From Pseudaminobacter salicylatoxidans (GTDB taxonomy: Bacteria; Pseudomonadota; Alphaproteobacteria; Rhizobiales; Rhizobiaceae), in assembly GCF_003148475.1 (NCBI RefSeq), contig NZ_QGGG01000024.1, positions 1 to 38,995 on the forward strand: a DNA stretch of 38,995 nucleotides, given 5' to 3'. Both the position numbers and the translations under genes were made by a program. Each line of letters starts with the position of its first letter. Within the stretch, counting starts at the first letter, position 1. Under the pieces are notes generated by a model. The model searched no databases. It saw only the letters and a list, made by a program, of their open reading frames with translations, and was not told the DNA's origin. Positions 24,586 to 32,690 of this stretch are shown in pieces.

Positions 24586-26998
24586 TCTCGATTCCTCTCG
24601 TCTGAAGCCAGTGCCGCGGCCACTCATCGCCGTAGTGGGTGTGCAGCTCCTCGATGCGCTTGATGTCGTCCTTGCCGGCGGCGCCGACGAAGGACAGCGT
24701 GATTGGGCCGAGCGCCATGTCGAACAGGCGCCGGCCGTCCGGCGAAACAACGTAATATTCCCGCTTCGGGATGGCCGTGGCGACGATCTCGATTTGCCGG
24801 TCGTTGAAGCCGATCTTCTCGTAGAAGTCGCGCGTACCGGTTTCGCGCGCAGCGCCGTTCGGCAGGCAAATCTTGGTCGGGCAACTTTCCTTGAGGACGT
24901 CCATGATGCCGGACTTGTCCGCATCCGAGATCGACTGCGTTGCCAGGATGACCGCGCAATTGGCCTTACGGAGGACCTTCAGCCATTCGCGGATCTTGTC
25001 GCGGAATGCCGGATGGCCGAGCATCAGCCAGGCCTCATCCAGAATGATCAGGCTTGGAGCGCCGGTCAGGCGCTTTTCAATTCGGCGGAACAGGTAGAGC
25101 AGGATCGGAACAAGGTTGCGGTCCCCCATATTCATCAGCTCTTCGATTTCGAAGGTCTGGAAGTTCGAGAGCTTGAGGCCGTCCTGTTCCGCGTCGAGCA
25201 AATGCCCCATGGGACCGTCGACCGTGTAGTGGCGCAGCGCGTCCTTGATAGAGCGCATCTGCACGCCGGACACGAAATCTGAAAGCGAGCGCCGTTCTGA
25301 TTTCGACATAAGATCGACCTGGTGCGAGATCGCGTTGCGATGGTCAGGCGTGACTTTTTCGCCCTGAAGCTCGATCAGGGTTTCGATCCACTCAGCGGCC
25401 CAAGCCTTGTCGCTATCGGATTCCAGATCCGACAAAGGGCAGAACGTCAGTTGTTCCCCTGCCCCAACATCGTAGTGATCGCCGTTAACCGCCAGCGTCA
25501 ACGGATACATCGACTTGCCCTTGTCGAAGGCGAAAAGCTGCGCATCCCTGTAGCGCCGGAACTGCGCTGCGATCAGGGCCAGGAGCGTTGATTTACCCGA
25601 ACCGGTCGGCCCGAAAATCAGCGTGTGGCCCAGGTCGCCAACATGAAGGTTCAGCCGGAACGGCGTCGAACCAGAGGCAACCTGCATCAACGGCGGCGAA
25701 CCCTCCGGATAGAAGGGGCACGGGTTTACCGCTTCACCGGACCAGACCGAGTTGAGCGGCACCATGTCGGCCAGATTGCGGGTGTGGATCAGCGGCTCAC
25801 GAATGTTGGCGTACCAGTTGCCCGGCATGCTTCCGAGAAATGCTTCGGTTGCATTCAGGGTCTCGATACGGGCCGCAAAACCTTCGGCCTGGATCAAGCG
25901 GCGAACCGCTTCCGCGCGTTCGCGCAGCTTGGCCTCGTCATTGCCGAACATGACGATGACCGGCGTGTAATAGCCATAGGCGACGAGCTGCGAATTGGCC
26001 GCTGCAATCGCGTCCTCGCTTTCCGACACCATCAAAAGCGCATCCTGATCAACAGAACCGCTATTGGTCTTGAAAAGCTGGTCGGTGAAGGGGCGAACCT
26101 TCTGCAGCCACTTCTTGCGGGTGCGCTCCAGTCGCTGGCTGGCCTCGATAGGATCGAGAAAGACGAAACGGCTGGACCACCGATAGGTGAGAGGCATGAG
26201 GTCGAGAACGTTCAGAATGCCCGGCCAGCTCTCGGCCGGAAAGCCGTCGATCGCCACGACCTGCATGTATCGGCCGTCCACCATGGGCGAGAGGCCGTGA
26301 TGAAATTCGGCCGTCGCGAGATAGTCGAGATACATGGGCACGGCAGGCAGGCGAACCGGATGGTTCTCGCCTACGAGGCAGAAGCGCACGAACTGGAAAA
26401 GATCATCATATTTGGCGGTGCGGAAGCCGCCGCGCTCCTCTGCTTCGTGCGTCACCATGCGCCGGATCGAGACGACGTTGCCCATGTACTGCTCGAACTC
26501 GCGGATCTGCGCACGGAAATATTCAAGCGTGCGGTCGGCAAAGCTGGTCGAGCGGCTTTCGTCGTCAGAATAGATGTATTTCACCAAGCCGGACTTGCGC
26601 TTTTCCGGCTGGCGATAGGTCAGGATAATGGCGTGCTGGCTTTCGTAGTGGCCTTCGGCCGTTTCGAAGCGCTGGCGCCGCTCGTCATCTATCAACGAGC
26701 TGACCGGATCGGGGAAATAGGACTGATCCTTGGTCGGATATGAAGTGGTCGGAACGCGCACGGCTTCGACCTGAATCATCCAGCCCGAACCGAGCCGGGC
26801 GAGGATGGAGTTGATCTGGCGCGACACTTCGTTGCGCTCGAAATCGGTCGAGCTTTCGCTATCGGGACCGGCAAAATACCAGCCCGCCATCAGCGAGCCG
26901 TCCTTCAGCAGAATAATGCCGTTTTCGACCAGCCCCGCATAGGGCAGAAGGTCCGAGAACGACGCGCCGGTGTGGCGGAATTTGGAGAGAGCTACCAT
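24560..26998 (-). CDS. trbE: Conjugal transfer ATPase TrbE (VirB4-like)
   Basis: This 812-residue cytoplasmic ATPase powers pilus assembly and substrate transfer. The N-terminal VirB4/CagE domain begins FRHTGASFSDLLPYAGLVENGI. Walker A is GPTGSGKST (463-471) and Walker B is SLIILDEAW (649-657), followed by VILATQSISDADKSG and a C-terminal KREYYVVSPDGRRLFD segment. The length is normal (about 810-820). The start is tightly coupled to trbD: the trbD stop lies 4 bp before the ATG at 26998. Confidence 0.96.
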   Translation of the reverse strand: MVALSKFRHTGASFSDLLPYAGLVENGIILLKDGSLMAGWYFAGPDSESSTDFERNEVSRQINSILARLGSGWMIQVEAVRVPTTSYPTKDQSYFPDPVSSLIDDERRQRFETAEGHYESQHAIILTYRQPEKRKSGLVKYIYSDDESRSTSFADRTLEYFRAQIREFEQYMGNVVSIRRMVTHEAEERGGFRTAKYDDLFQFVRFCLVGENHPVRLPAVPMYLDYLATAEFHHGLSPMVDGRYMQVVAIDGFPAESWPGILNVLDLMPLTYRWSSRFVFLDPIEASQRLERTRKKWLQKVRPFTDQLFKTNSGSVDQDALLMVSESEDAIAAANSQLVAYGYYTPVIVMFGNDEAKLRERAEAVRRLIQAEGFAARIETLNATEAFLGSMPGNWYANIREPLIHTRNLADMVPLNSVWSGEAVNPCPFYPEGSPPLMQVASGSTPFRLNLHVGDLGHTLIFGPTGSGKSTLLALIAAQFRRYRDAQLFAFDKGKSMYPLTLAVNGDHYDVGAGEQLTFCPLSDLESDSDKAWAAEWIETLIELQGEKVTPDHRNAISHQVDLMSKSERRSLSDFVSGVQMRSIKDALRHYTVDGPMGHLLDAEQDGLKLSNFQTFEIEELMNMGDRNLVPILLYLFRRIEKRLTGAPSLIILDEAWLMLGHPAFRDKIREWLKVLRKANCAVILATQSISDADKSGIMDVLKESCPTKICLPNGAARETGTRDFYEKIGFNDRQIEIVATAIPKREYYVVSPDGRRLFDMALGPITLSFVGAAGKDDIKRIEELHTHYGDEWPRHWLQTRGIENAHKLFAS

Positions 26999-27001
26999 CG
27001 G

Positions 27002-27301
27002 TCAATATTTCCGCCATGGCGTGGAAGTCGGCCGGTAATACGAGCGGTATCTGATGTGGCGGAGGTAGACCTTGCGCATCAGCGGATCAGCTTTCGCCAT
27101 CATGCGCAAAAGGCCGACGACCACGATCCAGATCGCGAAGCCGAGCGCCGCCGATACCATCGTGAGAACCACGAAAATGAGGATGACCGCTGCAAGCCCG
27201 GTGATCAGCACCAGTTCGCGGTCAGCCCCGAAAAGCAGGGTTGGCCGGGACAGGGCGCGGTGAATCCGCGCCCTCTCCAAACGGCTTTCCTGCTCAGCCA
27301 T
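27002..27301 (-). CDS. trbD: Conjugal transfer protein TrbD (VirB3-like)
   Basis: This 99-residue small membrane protein starts [20 protein letters not shown], followed by [21 protein letters not shown] and a second hydrophobic stretch (about 52-68). It ends near [15 protein letters not shown]. TrbD proteins have this size, a hairpin of two membrane segments and a position between trbC and trbE. It starts a few bases after the trbC stop and is coupled to trbE. Confidence 0.92.
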   Translation of the reverse strand: MAEQESRLERARIHRALSRPTLLFGADRELVLITGLAAVILIFVVLTMVSAALGFAIWIVVVGLLRMMAKADPLMRKVYLRHIRYRSYYRPTSTPWRKY

Positions 27302-27662
27302 TAGCCGGTCCCCCAGGGACCGGCTTGAGGGCTTCCACTTGCTCCGGAACGCCGATCGACGCGCCGCCCGCGCCAAACAGGCCGACAATCTGCGTTGCGC
27401 CGAGCAGGATGCCGGCGACAAGGACCACGTACATCAGACGGCGGGCGAAATCGTTCAGCTCGCCACCGAAGATCAGCATGCCGCCAGCAATGGCGACGGC
27501 GGCAAGCGCGATGGCGCCGGCGACCGGCCCGGTTATGGATTCCTGGATCTGTTCAAGCGGACCTTCCCAGGGAAGCCCGCCGCCACCACCAGCAAGAGCC
27601 GGTTCGATCATCATCAGTGAAGCGGCAACGAGGCCGAGTAGCGTCAGCAATTTACGCGACAT
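27294..27662 (-). CDS. trbC: Conjugal transfer pilin precursor TrbC (VirB2-like)
   Basis: This 122-residue pilin precursor has a long signal ([24 protein letters not shown]), then [15 protein letters not shown], and two hydrophobic helices ([19 protein letters not shown] and [22 protein letters not shown]) separated by a short loop. This is the VirB2/TrbC pilin plan, and in RP4-type systems the pilin is also cyclised. The start at 27662 overlaps the trbB stop by 11 bp. Confidence 0.93.
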   Translation of the reverse strand: MSRKLLTLLGLVAASLMMIEPALAGGGGGLPWEGPLEQIQESITGPVAGAIALAAVAIAGGMLIFGGELNDFARRLMYVVLVAGILLGATQIVGLFGAGGASIGVPEQVEALKPVPGGPANG

Positions 27663-28644
27663 GGAGTTTTCCCTGTGTTTCAGACTTGTGGTTGCCGATA
27701 GGCGTGATGAGGTATTTTCCGTCGCGGAACCCCTCGACCTTGAGGATTTCCCGAACAACGCGCCCGCCTGGGGCGCGTTCGATGGAAACGATCAGATCGA
27801 CCGCCTCCCCGATGACTTCGGGCATCGGTTGGGTGCTGACTTCCGCGACAAGCTGCTCGAGGCGAGTGAGAGCGGCATAGGCATTGTTCGAGTGAACCGT
27901 CGCAATGCCGCCCGGGTGGCCTGTATTCCATGCTTTCAAGAGCGTCAGGGCCGCGCCATCGCGCACCTCGCCCACGATGATACGGTCAGGCCGCAACCGC
28001 ATCGTCGATTTCAGGAGACGGCCCATGTCCACCGTGTCCGTTGTATGCAGGATGACGTGATTTGACGCCGAGCATTGGATTTCGGCGGTATCCTCAAGGA
28101 TCACCAGTCGATGCTCCGGGGCCACGTCGACCAGCTCGCGAATGATCGCGTTGGTGAGCGTCGTCTTGCCCGTACCCGTGCCGCCCGACACCACGATATT
28201 CCACCGATTTGCAATCGCTTCGCGAACGACGGCGATTTGCGCCGCGCTCATGATCCCGTCGGTCATGTACTGGTCGAGCGTGATCAGCATCGATGCGCGC
28301 TTGCGGATCGTGAACATCGGAGAGGGTGCGGCCGGGGGCAAAAGCCCCTCGAAACGATGGCCACCCAGGGGCAGTTCACCAGAGATAATCGGCCGGTCCT
28401 GGTCGACTTCGGTTTTGAGCGCGTGAGCCACGCGGCCAATCACCGCCTCGGCGTCATGGGCGCTCATTTCACCTGCCGGCTCCATGCCAGCACCAATCCG
28501 CTCTATAAAAAGAGTGCCGTCAGGATTGAGCATGACCTCGACAACCTTGGGGTCATCGAGGGCGGCAAGGATCGTCTTGCCGAGTGCGTCGCGAAGACTG
28601 TTTTCCAGCCTGCGGCGCGATTCCTTCGCTCCGTCCCTGCTCAA
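27652..28644 (-). CDS. trbB: Conjugal transfer ATPase TrbB (VirB11-like)
   Basis: This 330-residue hexameric traffic ATPase lies at the base of the channel. Visible elements are [14 protein letters not shown] near the start, Walker [10 protein letters not shown] (154-162), the Asp box with [10 protein letters not shown], Walker B region [17 protein letters not shown] and the His box [13 protein letters not shown]. The N-terminus aligns with the usual TrbB start if the TTG at 28644 is used, with AGAGGG seven bases upstream. No in-frame ATG suits. It is the first gene of the minus-strand trb operon, which continues to trbI and the two extra genes. Confidence 0.95.
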   Translation of the reverse strand: MSRDGAKESRRRLENSLRDALGKTILAALDDPKVVEVMLNPDGTLFIERIGAGMEPAGEMSAHDAEAVIGRVAHALKTEVDQDRPIISGELPLGGHRFEGLLPPAAPSPMFTIRKRASMLITLDQYMTDGIMSAAQIAVVREAIANRWNIVVSGGTGTGKTTLTNAIIRELVDVAPEHRLVILEDTAEIQCSASNHVILHTTDTVDMGRLLKSTMRLRPDRIIVGEVRDGAALTLLKAWNTGHPGGIATVHSNNAYAALTRLEQLVAEVSTQPMPEVIGEAVDLIVSIERAPGGRVVREILKVEGFRDGKYLITPIGNHKSETQGKLHVA

Positions 28645-28680
28645 AAGAAGACCCTCTCGCCATCAAGTCCTATTGCAAAC

Positions 28681-28697
28681 CAGTAATTCGGTTACTG
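28681..28697. promoter_or_regulatory. Palindrome upstream of trbB, candidate operator
   Basis: CAGTAA-TTCGG-TTACTG is a perfect 6-bp inverted repeat with a 5-bp spacer, 37 bp upstream of the trbB start. A further half site (CCAGTAG) follows at 28704. Its place suggests control of the trb promoter, perhaps by the adjacent MarR-like or the XRE regulator. Confidence 0.5.
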
Positions 28698-28839
28698 AGT
28701 TAGCCAGTAGCATGTGTCAACCCGGCGACAGAGGAAACATGACTCAGGGTAGCGACTTTTACACGGAATCCGAGAGTATGTGACACAGTTGCACCAGACA
28801 CGCAGCATCGCCTAGCCGCAAAAATGCGACTAAGGAGAA

Positions 28840-28872
28840 ACAGCCCGCCATCAAAACGATGGCTGGACTTTT
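28840..28872 (+). other. Imperfect hairpin before the MarR-like gene
   Basis: A stem formed by CAGCC(cg)CCATC and GATGGCTG around an AAAAC loop is followed by a short T-rich run (CTTTTC). It lies about 30 bp before the ATG at 28895 and might act as a leader structure or attenuator. The evidence is structural only. Confidence 0.3.
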
Positions 28873-28894
28873 CTATATGTGAAAGTTAAAACGG

Positions 28895-29239
28895 ATGCAA
28901 TCGCACAACCGACTCATTTGGCATCTCGTGAAGCAGATCGTAGAAAACGCCTTTCCGGAGGAAACAGCCGCCTCTCGCTTGCAGCAAGTCGCGGTGCTGT
29001 TGACGATCAATGCCCTGCAAAATCAGCCGGAGCCTTTGACCACTCAGCGACTTGGCGAGATCTACGGCCTCAACGCCTCACAGACGCACAAGCTCGTTAC
29101 CCGGCTGGTCGAGCGCGGCCTGGTCACAAGAGAACAGATTCACAATCGTTTGGGGCGCGGCCATGCGTTTGCACTTCGCCTCGTAGAGACGCCCGAATTG
29201 AAGATATTTCGTGATGCAATACTAAATGAGGGAAATTAA
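28895..29239 (+). CDS. MarR-like winged-helix regulator
   Basis: This 114-residue small protein is dominated by a winged helix: QVAVLLTINALQNQPEPLTTQRLGEIYGLNASQTHKLVTRLVERGLVTREQIHNRLGRGHAFALRL. That is a MarR-type HTH and wing with short flanking helices. It is divergent from trbB across a 250-bp intergenic region that contains the palindrome at 28681, so control of transfer genes is plausible. No strong ribosome binding site is visible. The next gene starts 12 bp downstream, probably the same transcript. Confidence 0.7.
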   Translation: MQSHNRLIWHLVKQIVENAFPEETAASRLQQVAVLLTINALQNQPEPLTTQRLGEIYGLNASQTHKLVTRLVERGLVTREQIHNRLGRGHAFALRLVETPELKIFRDAILNEGN

Positions 29240-29251
29240 ATATAGGAACCA

Positions 29252-29572
29252 ATGACTAAGGCGACCGGAGACAATATTATTCAAGGTCCATGGGACCTTT
29301 GCTTTTACCAATCGTCAACGTTCCGGCCGGCGCATCTAGCGCGTGACCGTGCAATACTTGTGGACCAACTCGCCGTTACGCTCGCGCTCGCCCGAGCGGC
29401 CAACGACTCACTGCCTGTCAAAGTGTCGTTCCTCGTCACGTGCCTGGGCATGGACCACAGTCGTATTCTCTGTGCTCTCGCCCATCTTCTTCAGACCAGC
29501 GTAATCGATCGAGACATGATCGATTTTGATTGCACTGGCCTCCTGTCTGATACGCGGGAGGGCCGATGTTAG
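29252..29572 (+). CDS. Small unknown protein following the MarR-like gene
   Basis: This 106-residue protein is unrecognised. It is mostly helical with a central LVDQLAVTLALARAANDS and SFLVTCLGMDHSRILCALAHLLQT, which could form a compact helical or HTH-like fold. There is no signal peptide. TAGGAACC precedes the ATG. It is co-directional with and 12 bp after the MarR-like gene, so a paired regulatory role is possible. Confidence 0.5.
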   Translation: MTKATGDNIIQGPWDLCFYQSSTFRPAHLARDRAILVDQLAVTLALARAANDSLPVKVSFLVTCLGMDHSRILCALAHLLQTSVIDRDMIDFDCTGLLSDTREGRC

Positions 29573-29646
29573 GAACATCGTTACTGGAATATGACCAAAA
29601 CGGAGTAGACTTACGATGGCGCAAGAGATTCGCGCCACGGAGGCCT

Positions 29647-29666
29647 GCCCCGTAAGCGGACGGGGC
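29647..29666. other. Perfect hairpin upstream of the repC region
   Basis: GCCCCGT and ACGGGGC pair perfectly around AAGCGG. It is followed at 29692 and 29715 by two near-identical direct copies of CGRTCCTCAG spaced 23 bp. In repC replicons the upstream region often holds a counter-transcribed RNA or control sites, but no T-tract on either strand confirms a terminator. Confidence 0.4.
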
Positions 29667-29731
29667 TAATACCGTTAGCGTACCTGCGGATCGGTCCTCA
29701 GTTTCATTTTGTCCCGATCCTCAGAAAAAAT

Positions 29732-30076
29732 ATGCGGTCCGCACATTGGGATGATCCCAATCCGCAGATTTTCCTAATCGACTTGGACAGGGTTGCCGCG
29801 CCGGAGCGAATCCGGCACAAATACCCAAATCACAATACTGCAAATAAAAGGAAACCGTTTGAACTCAGCCCAGAAAAGATAAAGGCCCCGAAGCCGAAGC
29901 GACGGAGCCTATCTTCAAACCCAGGGTCGCCAAACCCCGAGCAGCTTCTGAAACTTGCTCTTGAAGATAGTCTCTCCGGAAAATTTGTCAACCACAAACG
30001 CCGCTTTGGCGAACGGGTCTGCTTTGCCCTGCAACAGGAGATCCTATGTCAAATCCAACCGGTTTCCGGGCGATGA
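29732..30076 (+). CDS. Unknown 114-residue frame overlapping the repC start
   Basis: This possible gene begins MRSAHWDDPNPQIFLIDLDRV and continues into a very basic middle (KRKPFELSPEKIKAPKPKRRS) and ends past the repC ATG, overlapping it by 31 bp. I do not recognise it. The NPQIFLIDLDRVAAPERI segment looks like coding sequence of a primase or mobilisation type, so it may be a remnant. Alternatively it is a short leader protein whose translation controls repC. An AT-rich run lies just before it. Confidence 0.4.
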   Translation: MRSAHWDDPNPQIFLIDLDRVAAPERIRHKYPNHNTANKRKPFELSPEKIKAPKPKRRSLSSNPGSPNPEQLLKLALEDSLSGKFVNHKRRFGERVCFALQQEILCQIQPVSGR

Positions 30077-31398
30077 CGCCTGGAATAAACAATGCGCACA
30101 CCCTTGCCGAACAATGGGGCACGCAGACCGCCGTTCAGAAAAAACGGGCGGTCCTTGCCTTCAACAAAGCATCATCACTGCTTGGGCTCCATGCCCAGGC
30201 GATCCAGCTCATGAACTGCCTCTTGAGCTTCACCCGCGACTGCGATTGGGAAGCAGACAGCCGCCCCTTGGCCTGGCCGGACAATCAACGGCTCATGGAC
30301 GAACTGAACACGTCCCTGGCTACAGTGAAGCGGACCTTGCGCCGGCTGGCCGAAACTGGCCTGATCACCTTCAAAGATAGTCCATCAGGCCGCCGCGTCG
30401 GTCGCCGCAATCCGCATTCCGGCAGGATCGAAGTTGAGCGGAGTTACGGGATCGATCTTGCTCCCTTGGGCATCAGGACTCCGGACCTCGAGGCGATGGC
30501 CGAGGCGCAGGAACGCCGTCAGGCTTACACCCGGTCCCTGGCACAGCAATTCACGCGCGATCGGAAGATGCTGACCTCCTATATCGAATCCGGCCTCGCC
30601 TACGATCTACCCGGCCCATGGCGCGAGTGCGCCGACGAGCTGGACGAGCTTGCCGTGCTGCGGCGCGGCCGTTGCTCGACCGAACGGCTGGAAGATCTAA
30701 GTGAACGCCTCGCAGCCATCCTTGAGCGGGCACGCACGGCCTATGCCGCGGCCGCTGACAAATTCGAAGATCAAGCCGCCCGCCCCACCCCGTCAGGCAC
30801 AGGGCAAGCGGGTCAGAAAGACATGAATATGAGCCCCTTGGGGTTCACCAGTGAGCCGCACATACAGAATACAACCGAGAGACAAATCCATGATTTGTAC
30901 AGAAGAGAGCGGCGTTCCGCTAACGCGGAACAACTCGATTTGATCAGCGCCGGCTCTGCCGGCGAAGAGGGCTTAGGAAATAAGCCTGAGCGAGGCGAGA
31001 CACCAGAGCAACCGACAAAAATCGAAGCAAGGCCGATCGATCCCCCAACTCTGATGGTGCTTTGCCCGGAATTTGGGCAGTGGATAGTTTCCCGAGGGCG
31101 CGTTACATGGGACGATATAGTTAATGCCGCTGAAAAAGTGGCGAAACCGAGCTTGCAGATCCCGGATTCGACATGGGCGGCCGCCTGCCGGATGCTTGGC
31201 CGTCAAACCGCGGCCGCGGCGGTCGCGTTGATCTACGAGAAACATGAGGATGGACTGATCGATAACCCAGGAGCCTATTTGAACGGGATGTTGTCGAAGG
31301 CGGAGGCCGGCCAGCTTCATCTTCCGGCCTCGCTGTTCCATTGGCGGAAGCCGCGAAAAGAACGCCGCGCGCCGTCAACCCCGACATACCGAAACTAA
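30046..31398 (+). CDS. repC: Plasmid replication initiator RepC
   Basis: This 450-residue protein has RepC-family features. The N-terminal winged-helix region is KKRAVLAFNKASSLLGLHAQAIQLMNCLLSFTRDCDW, followed by PDNQRLMDELNTSLATVKRTLRRLAETGLITFKDSPSGRR. A variable linker follows (about 230-330), then a C-terminal domain ending in RMLGRQTAAAAVALIYEK, DNPGAYLNGMLSKAEAG and SLFHW. CAGGAG precedes the ATG. In repABC plasmids RepC initiates replication at an origin inside its own coding region, and the lower-GC stretch about 30840-30920 is the best place to look here. No repA or repB precedes it, so this is a repC-only arrangement or a relic of a repABC unit. Confidence 0.9.
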   Translation: MSNPTGFRAMTPGINNAHTLAEQWGTQTAVQKKRAVLAFNKASSLLGLHAQAIQLMNCLLSFTRDCDWEADSRPLAWPDNQRLMDELNTSLATVKRTLRRLAETGLITFKDSPSGRRVGRRNPHSGRIEVERSYGIDLAPLGIRTPDLEAMAEAQERRQAYTRSLAQQFTRDRKMLTSYIESGLAYDLPGPWRECADELDELAVLRRGRCSTERLEDLSERLAAILERARTAYAAAADKFEDQAARPTPSGTGQAGQKDMNMSPLGFTSEPHIQNTTERQIHDLYRRERRSANAEQLDLISAGSAGEEGLGNKPERGETPEQPTKIEARPIDPPTLMVLCPEFGQWIVSRGRVTWDDIVNAAEKVAKPSLQIPDSTWAAACRMLGRQTAAAAVALIYEKHEDGLIDNPGAYLNGMLSKAEAGQLHLPASLFHWRKPRKERRAPSTPTYRN

Positions 31399-31411
31399 GC
31401 GGAGATCCACC

Positions 31412-31927
31412 ATGCAAATGTCGATGCGTTCCGACAACGCAATCAAAATCCTGCTCTATCTGGCCGCGCAGCTCGAGGACCGACTGGTGCCAGTGCCCGA
31501 GCTGGCCTTTGCCGTCTCCATTTCACCGTTTTCCATGCAGACCCTCATCAACGACCTGGCGCAAGCGAACCTCGTCCGCACGACTAGAGGCCGCAACGGT
31601 GGCGTCAAAGCAGTTCGCGACCTGGCGAATGTCCGCGTGTCGGAAGTGATCGCCGTCGGGGAACAGGAAGCGGGATGGAAATTCACGGAATGCGACAGAT
31701 CGCCGGACTGTGCGTGCTTTCTCAATGGCCGGTGCTCGCTGCGTAACATGTATCGGCATGTGCAGGAGCAAATCATGGTCATCTTCGAAGGCTACAGCAT
31801 GGCGCAGTTGCGAAGCGCCGAAACGGATGCCGCAGCGCGTGAACGCGCAGCGTTATTCCGGAATCGGCCGTGTCCCGAGAAAAAAGACGGAATGACAAGG
31901 CAGCCAGAAGTGAATGCGATGCCGTAG
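31412..31927 (+). CDS. Rrf2-family transcriptional regulator with candidate Fe-S cysteines
   Basis: This 171-residue protein has a winged-helix N-terminus (about 1-75: DNAIKILLYLAAQLEDRLVPVPELAFAVSISPFSMQTLINDLAQANLVRTTRGRNGGV), the Rrf2 plan. A cysteine cluster ECDRSPDCACFLNGRCSLRNM (about 93-113) corresponds to the Fe-S ligating region of IscR and NsrR. The spacing is C-x5-C-x-C-x5-C, with one cysteine more than the usual three. It starts 13 bp after repC and ends 21 bp before the nuclease-like gene, so it may sense NO or oxidative stress and control its neighbour. Confidence 0.78.
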   Translation: MQMSMRSDNAIKILLYLAAQLEDRLVPVPELAFAVSISPFSMQTLINDLAQANLVRTTRGRNGGVKAVRDLANVRVSEVIAVGEQEAGWKFTECDRSPDCACFLNGRCSLRNMYRHVQEQIMVIFEGYSMAQLRSAETDAAARERAALFRNRPCPEKKDGMTRQPEVNAMP

Positions 31928-31948
31928 CATCCGATCAAAGGGCTCCCA

Positions 31949-32452
31949 ATGATGCAGAAACCAAAAATTTGGGCGTTGGCGTTGATCCTGATCGCGGCCG
32001 GAGCTGTTCAAGCCGAAGCGCAATCCCGTTCCGGGCTCGTTTCCGTGGCAAATGGCAGCCGGTTCCAGTTGCAAGGTTCGAACCTGTGGGTGCGGCTTTA
32101 TGGAATCGAAACCTGTGATCTGGAGCAGAGGGCCTTTTTCAACGGCGTCGGCTGGCCGTGCGGGATCGTCGCCGCCGGATGGCTTACGCAGATCACTTTG
32201 GGCTATGCAATCAAGTGCATAGACGAAGGTTCGGCCGAGTATGCAACGTTTTATGGCCGGTGCTTTTTGCCGAGCGGTGAGGACATCGCAAAGCTTGCCC
32301 TGGAAAAGGGCATGGCGATTGCCAAACGAGTAAATGGCGAGCCGATCGAGGAAAGCTATGGTCTGATCGAAGCCGAGGCCAGGGAGAAGAAAGCTGGTGT
32401 TTGGTCTTCAAATTTCCAAAGCGGCGGTAACTTTTACCGGGCTGCTGATTGA
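31949..32452 (+). CDS. Secreted thermonuclease-like (SNase-fold) protein
   Basis: This 167-residue protein has a Sec signal (about 1-25, ending VQAEAQS). The domain resembles staphylococcal nuclease: GSRFQLQGSNLWVRLYGIETCDLEQ, ITLGYAIKCIDEG, TFYGRCFLPSGEDIAKLALEKGMAIA and EAREKKAGVWSS. RLYGIE keeps the Arg position of the family, but the usual acidic pair after it is altered (TCDLEQ rather than APE-x-x-Q), so catalysis is uncertain. Cysteines at TCDLEQ, WPCG, IKCID and GRCF may form disulfides. It forms a pair with the Rrf2 regulator. Confidence 0.72.
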   Translation: MMQKPKIWALALILIAAGAVQAEAQSRSGLVSVANGSRFQLQGSNLWVRLYGIETCDLEQRAFFNGVGWPCGIVAAGWLTQITLGYAIKCIDEGSAEYATFYGRCFLPSGEDIAKLALEKGMAIAKRVNGEPIEESYGLIEAEAREKKAGVWSSNFQSGGNFYRAAD

Positions 32453-32497
32453 TTGAGCGACCCTATGTTGGGCAATACCAGAGATTTTCGGGCGCGT

Positions 32498-32513
32498 TCG
32501 GGCCAAGGCCCGA
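32498..32513. other. Compact hairpin in the 32453-32690 intergenic region
   Basis: TCGGGCC-AA-GGCCCGA is a perfect palindrome with a two-base centre. It lies downstream of the nuclease-like gene and could end its transcript, but lacks a T-tract. The rest of the 238-bp gap shows no gene I can support. Confidence 0.35.
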
Positions 32514-32690
32514 CCCGGCTAACCCCGCCCTGAAAGGGCTTACCGAGCCGATTATTCCATGCCTGGGGGCATTCCTAAGTCCTGCCGGCGTCTCCTCCGG
32601 AGCCGCCATCATGCCAGGAAAGCCAACCCCCGCCAGTCGATCGTCTCGGCCTTCGGGGGCTATCCGTCGCGCAGACCGATATTGCGTAGG

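Noticed and set aside
25625-26743. Plus-strand frame of 372 codons opposite trbE
   Set aside because: It is an antisense shadow of trbE, whose Walker motifs are unambiguous.
29660-29720. TTAGCGTA motif suggesting a third Tn3-type end upstream of repC
   Set aside because: The distance to the nearest G-run is not 38 bp and no transposon genes adjoin it.
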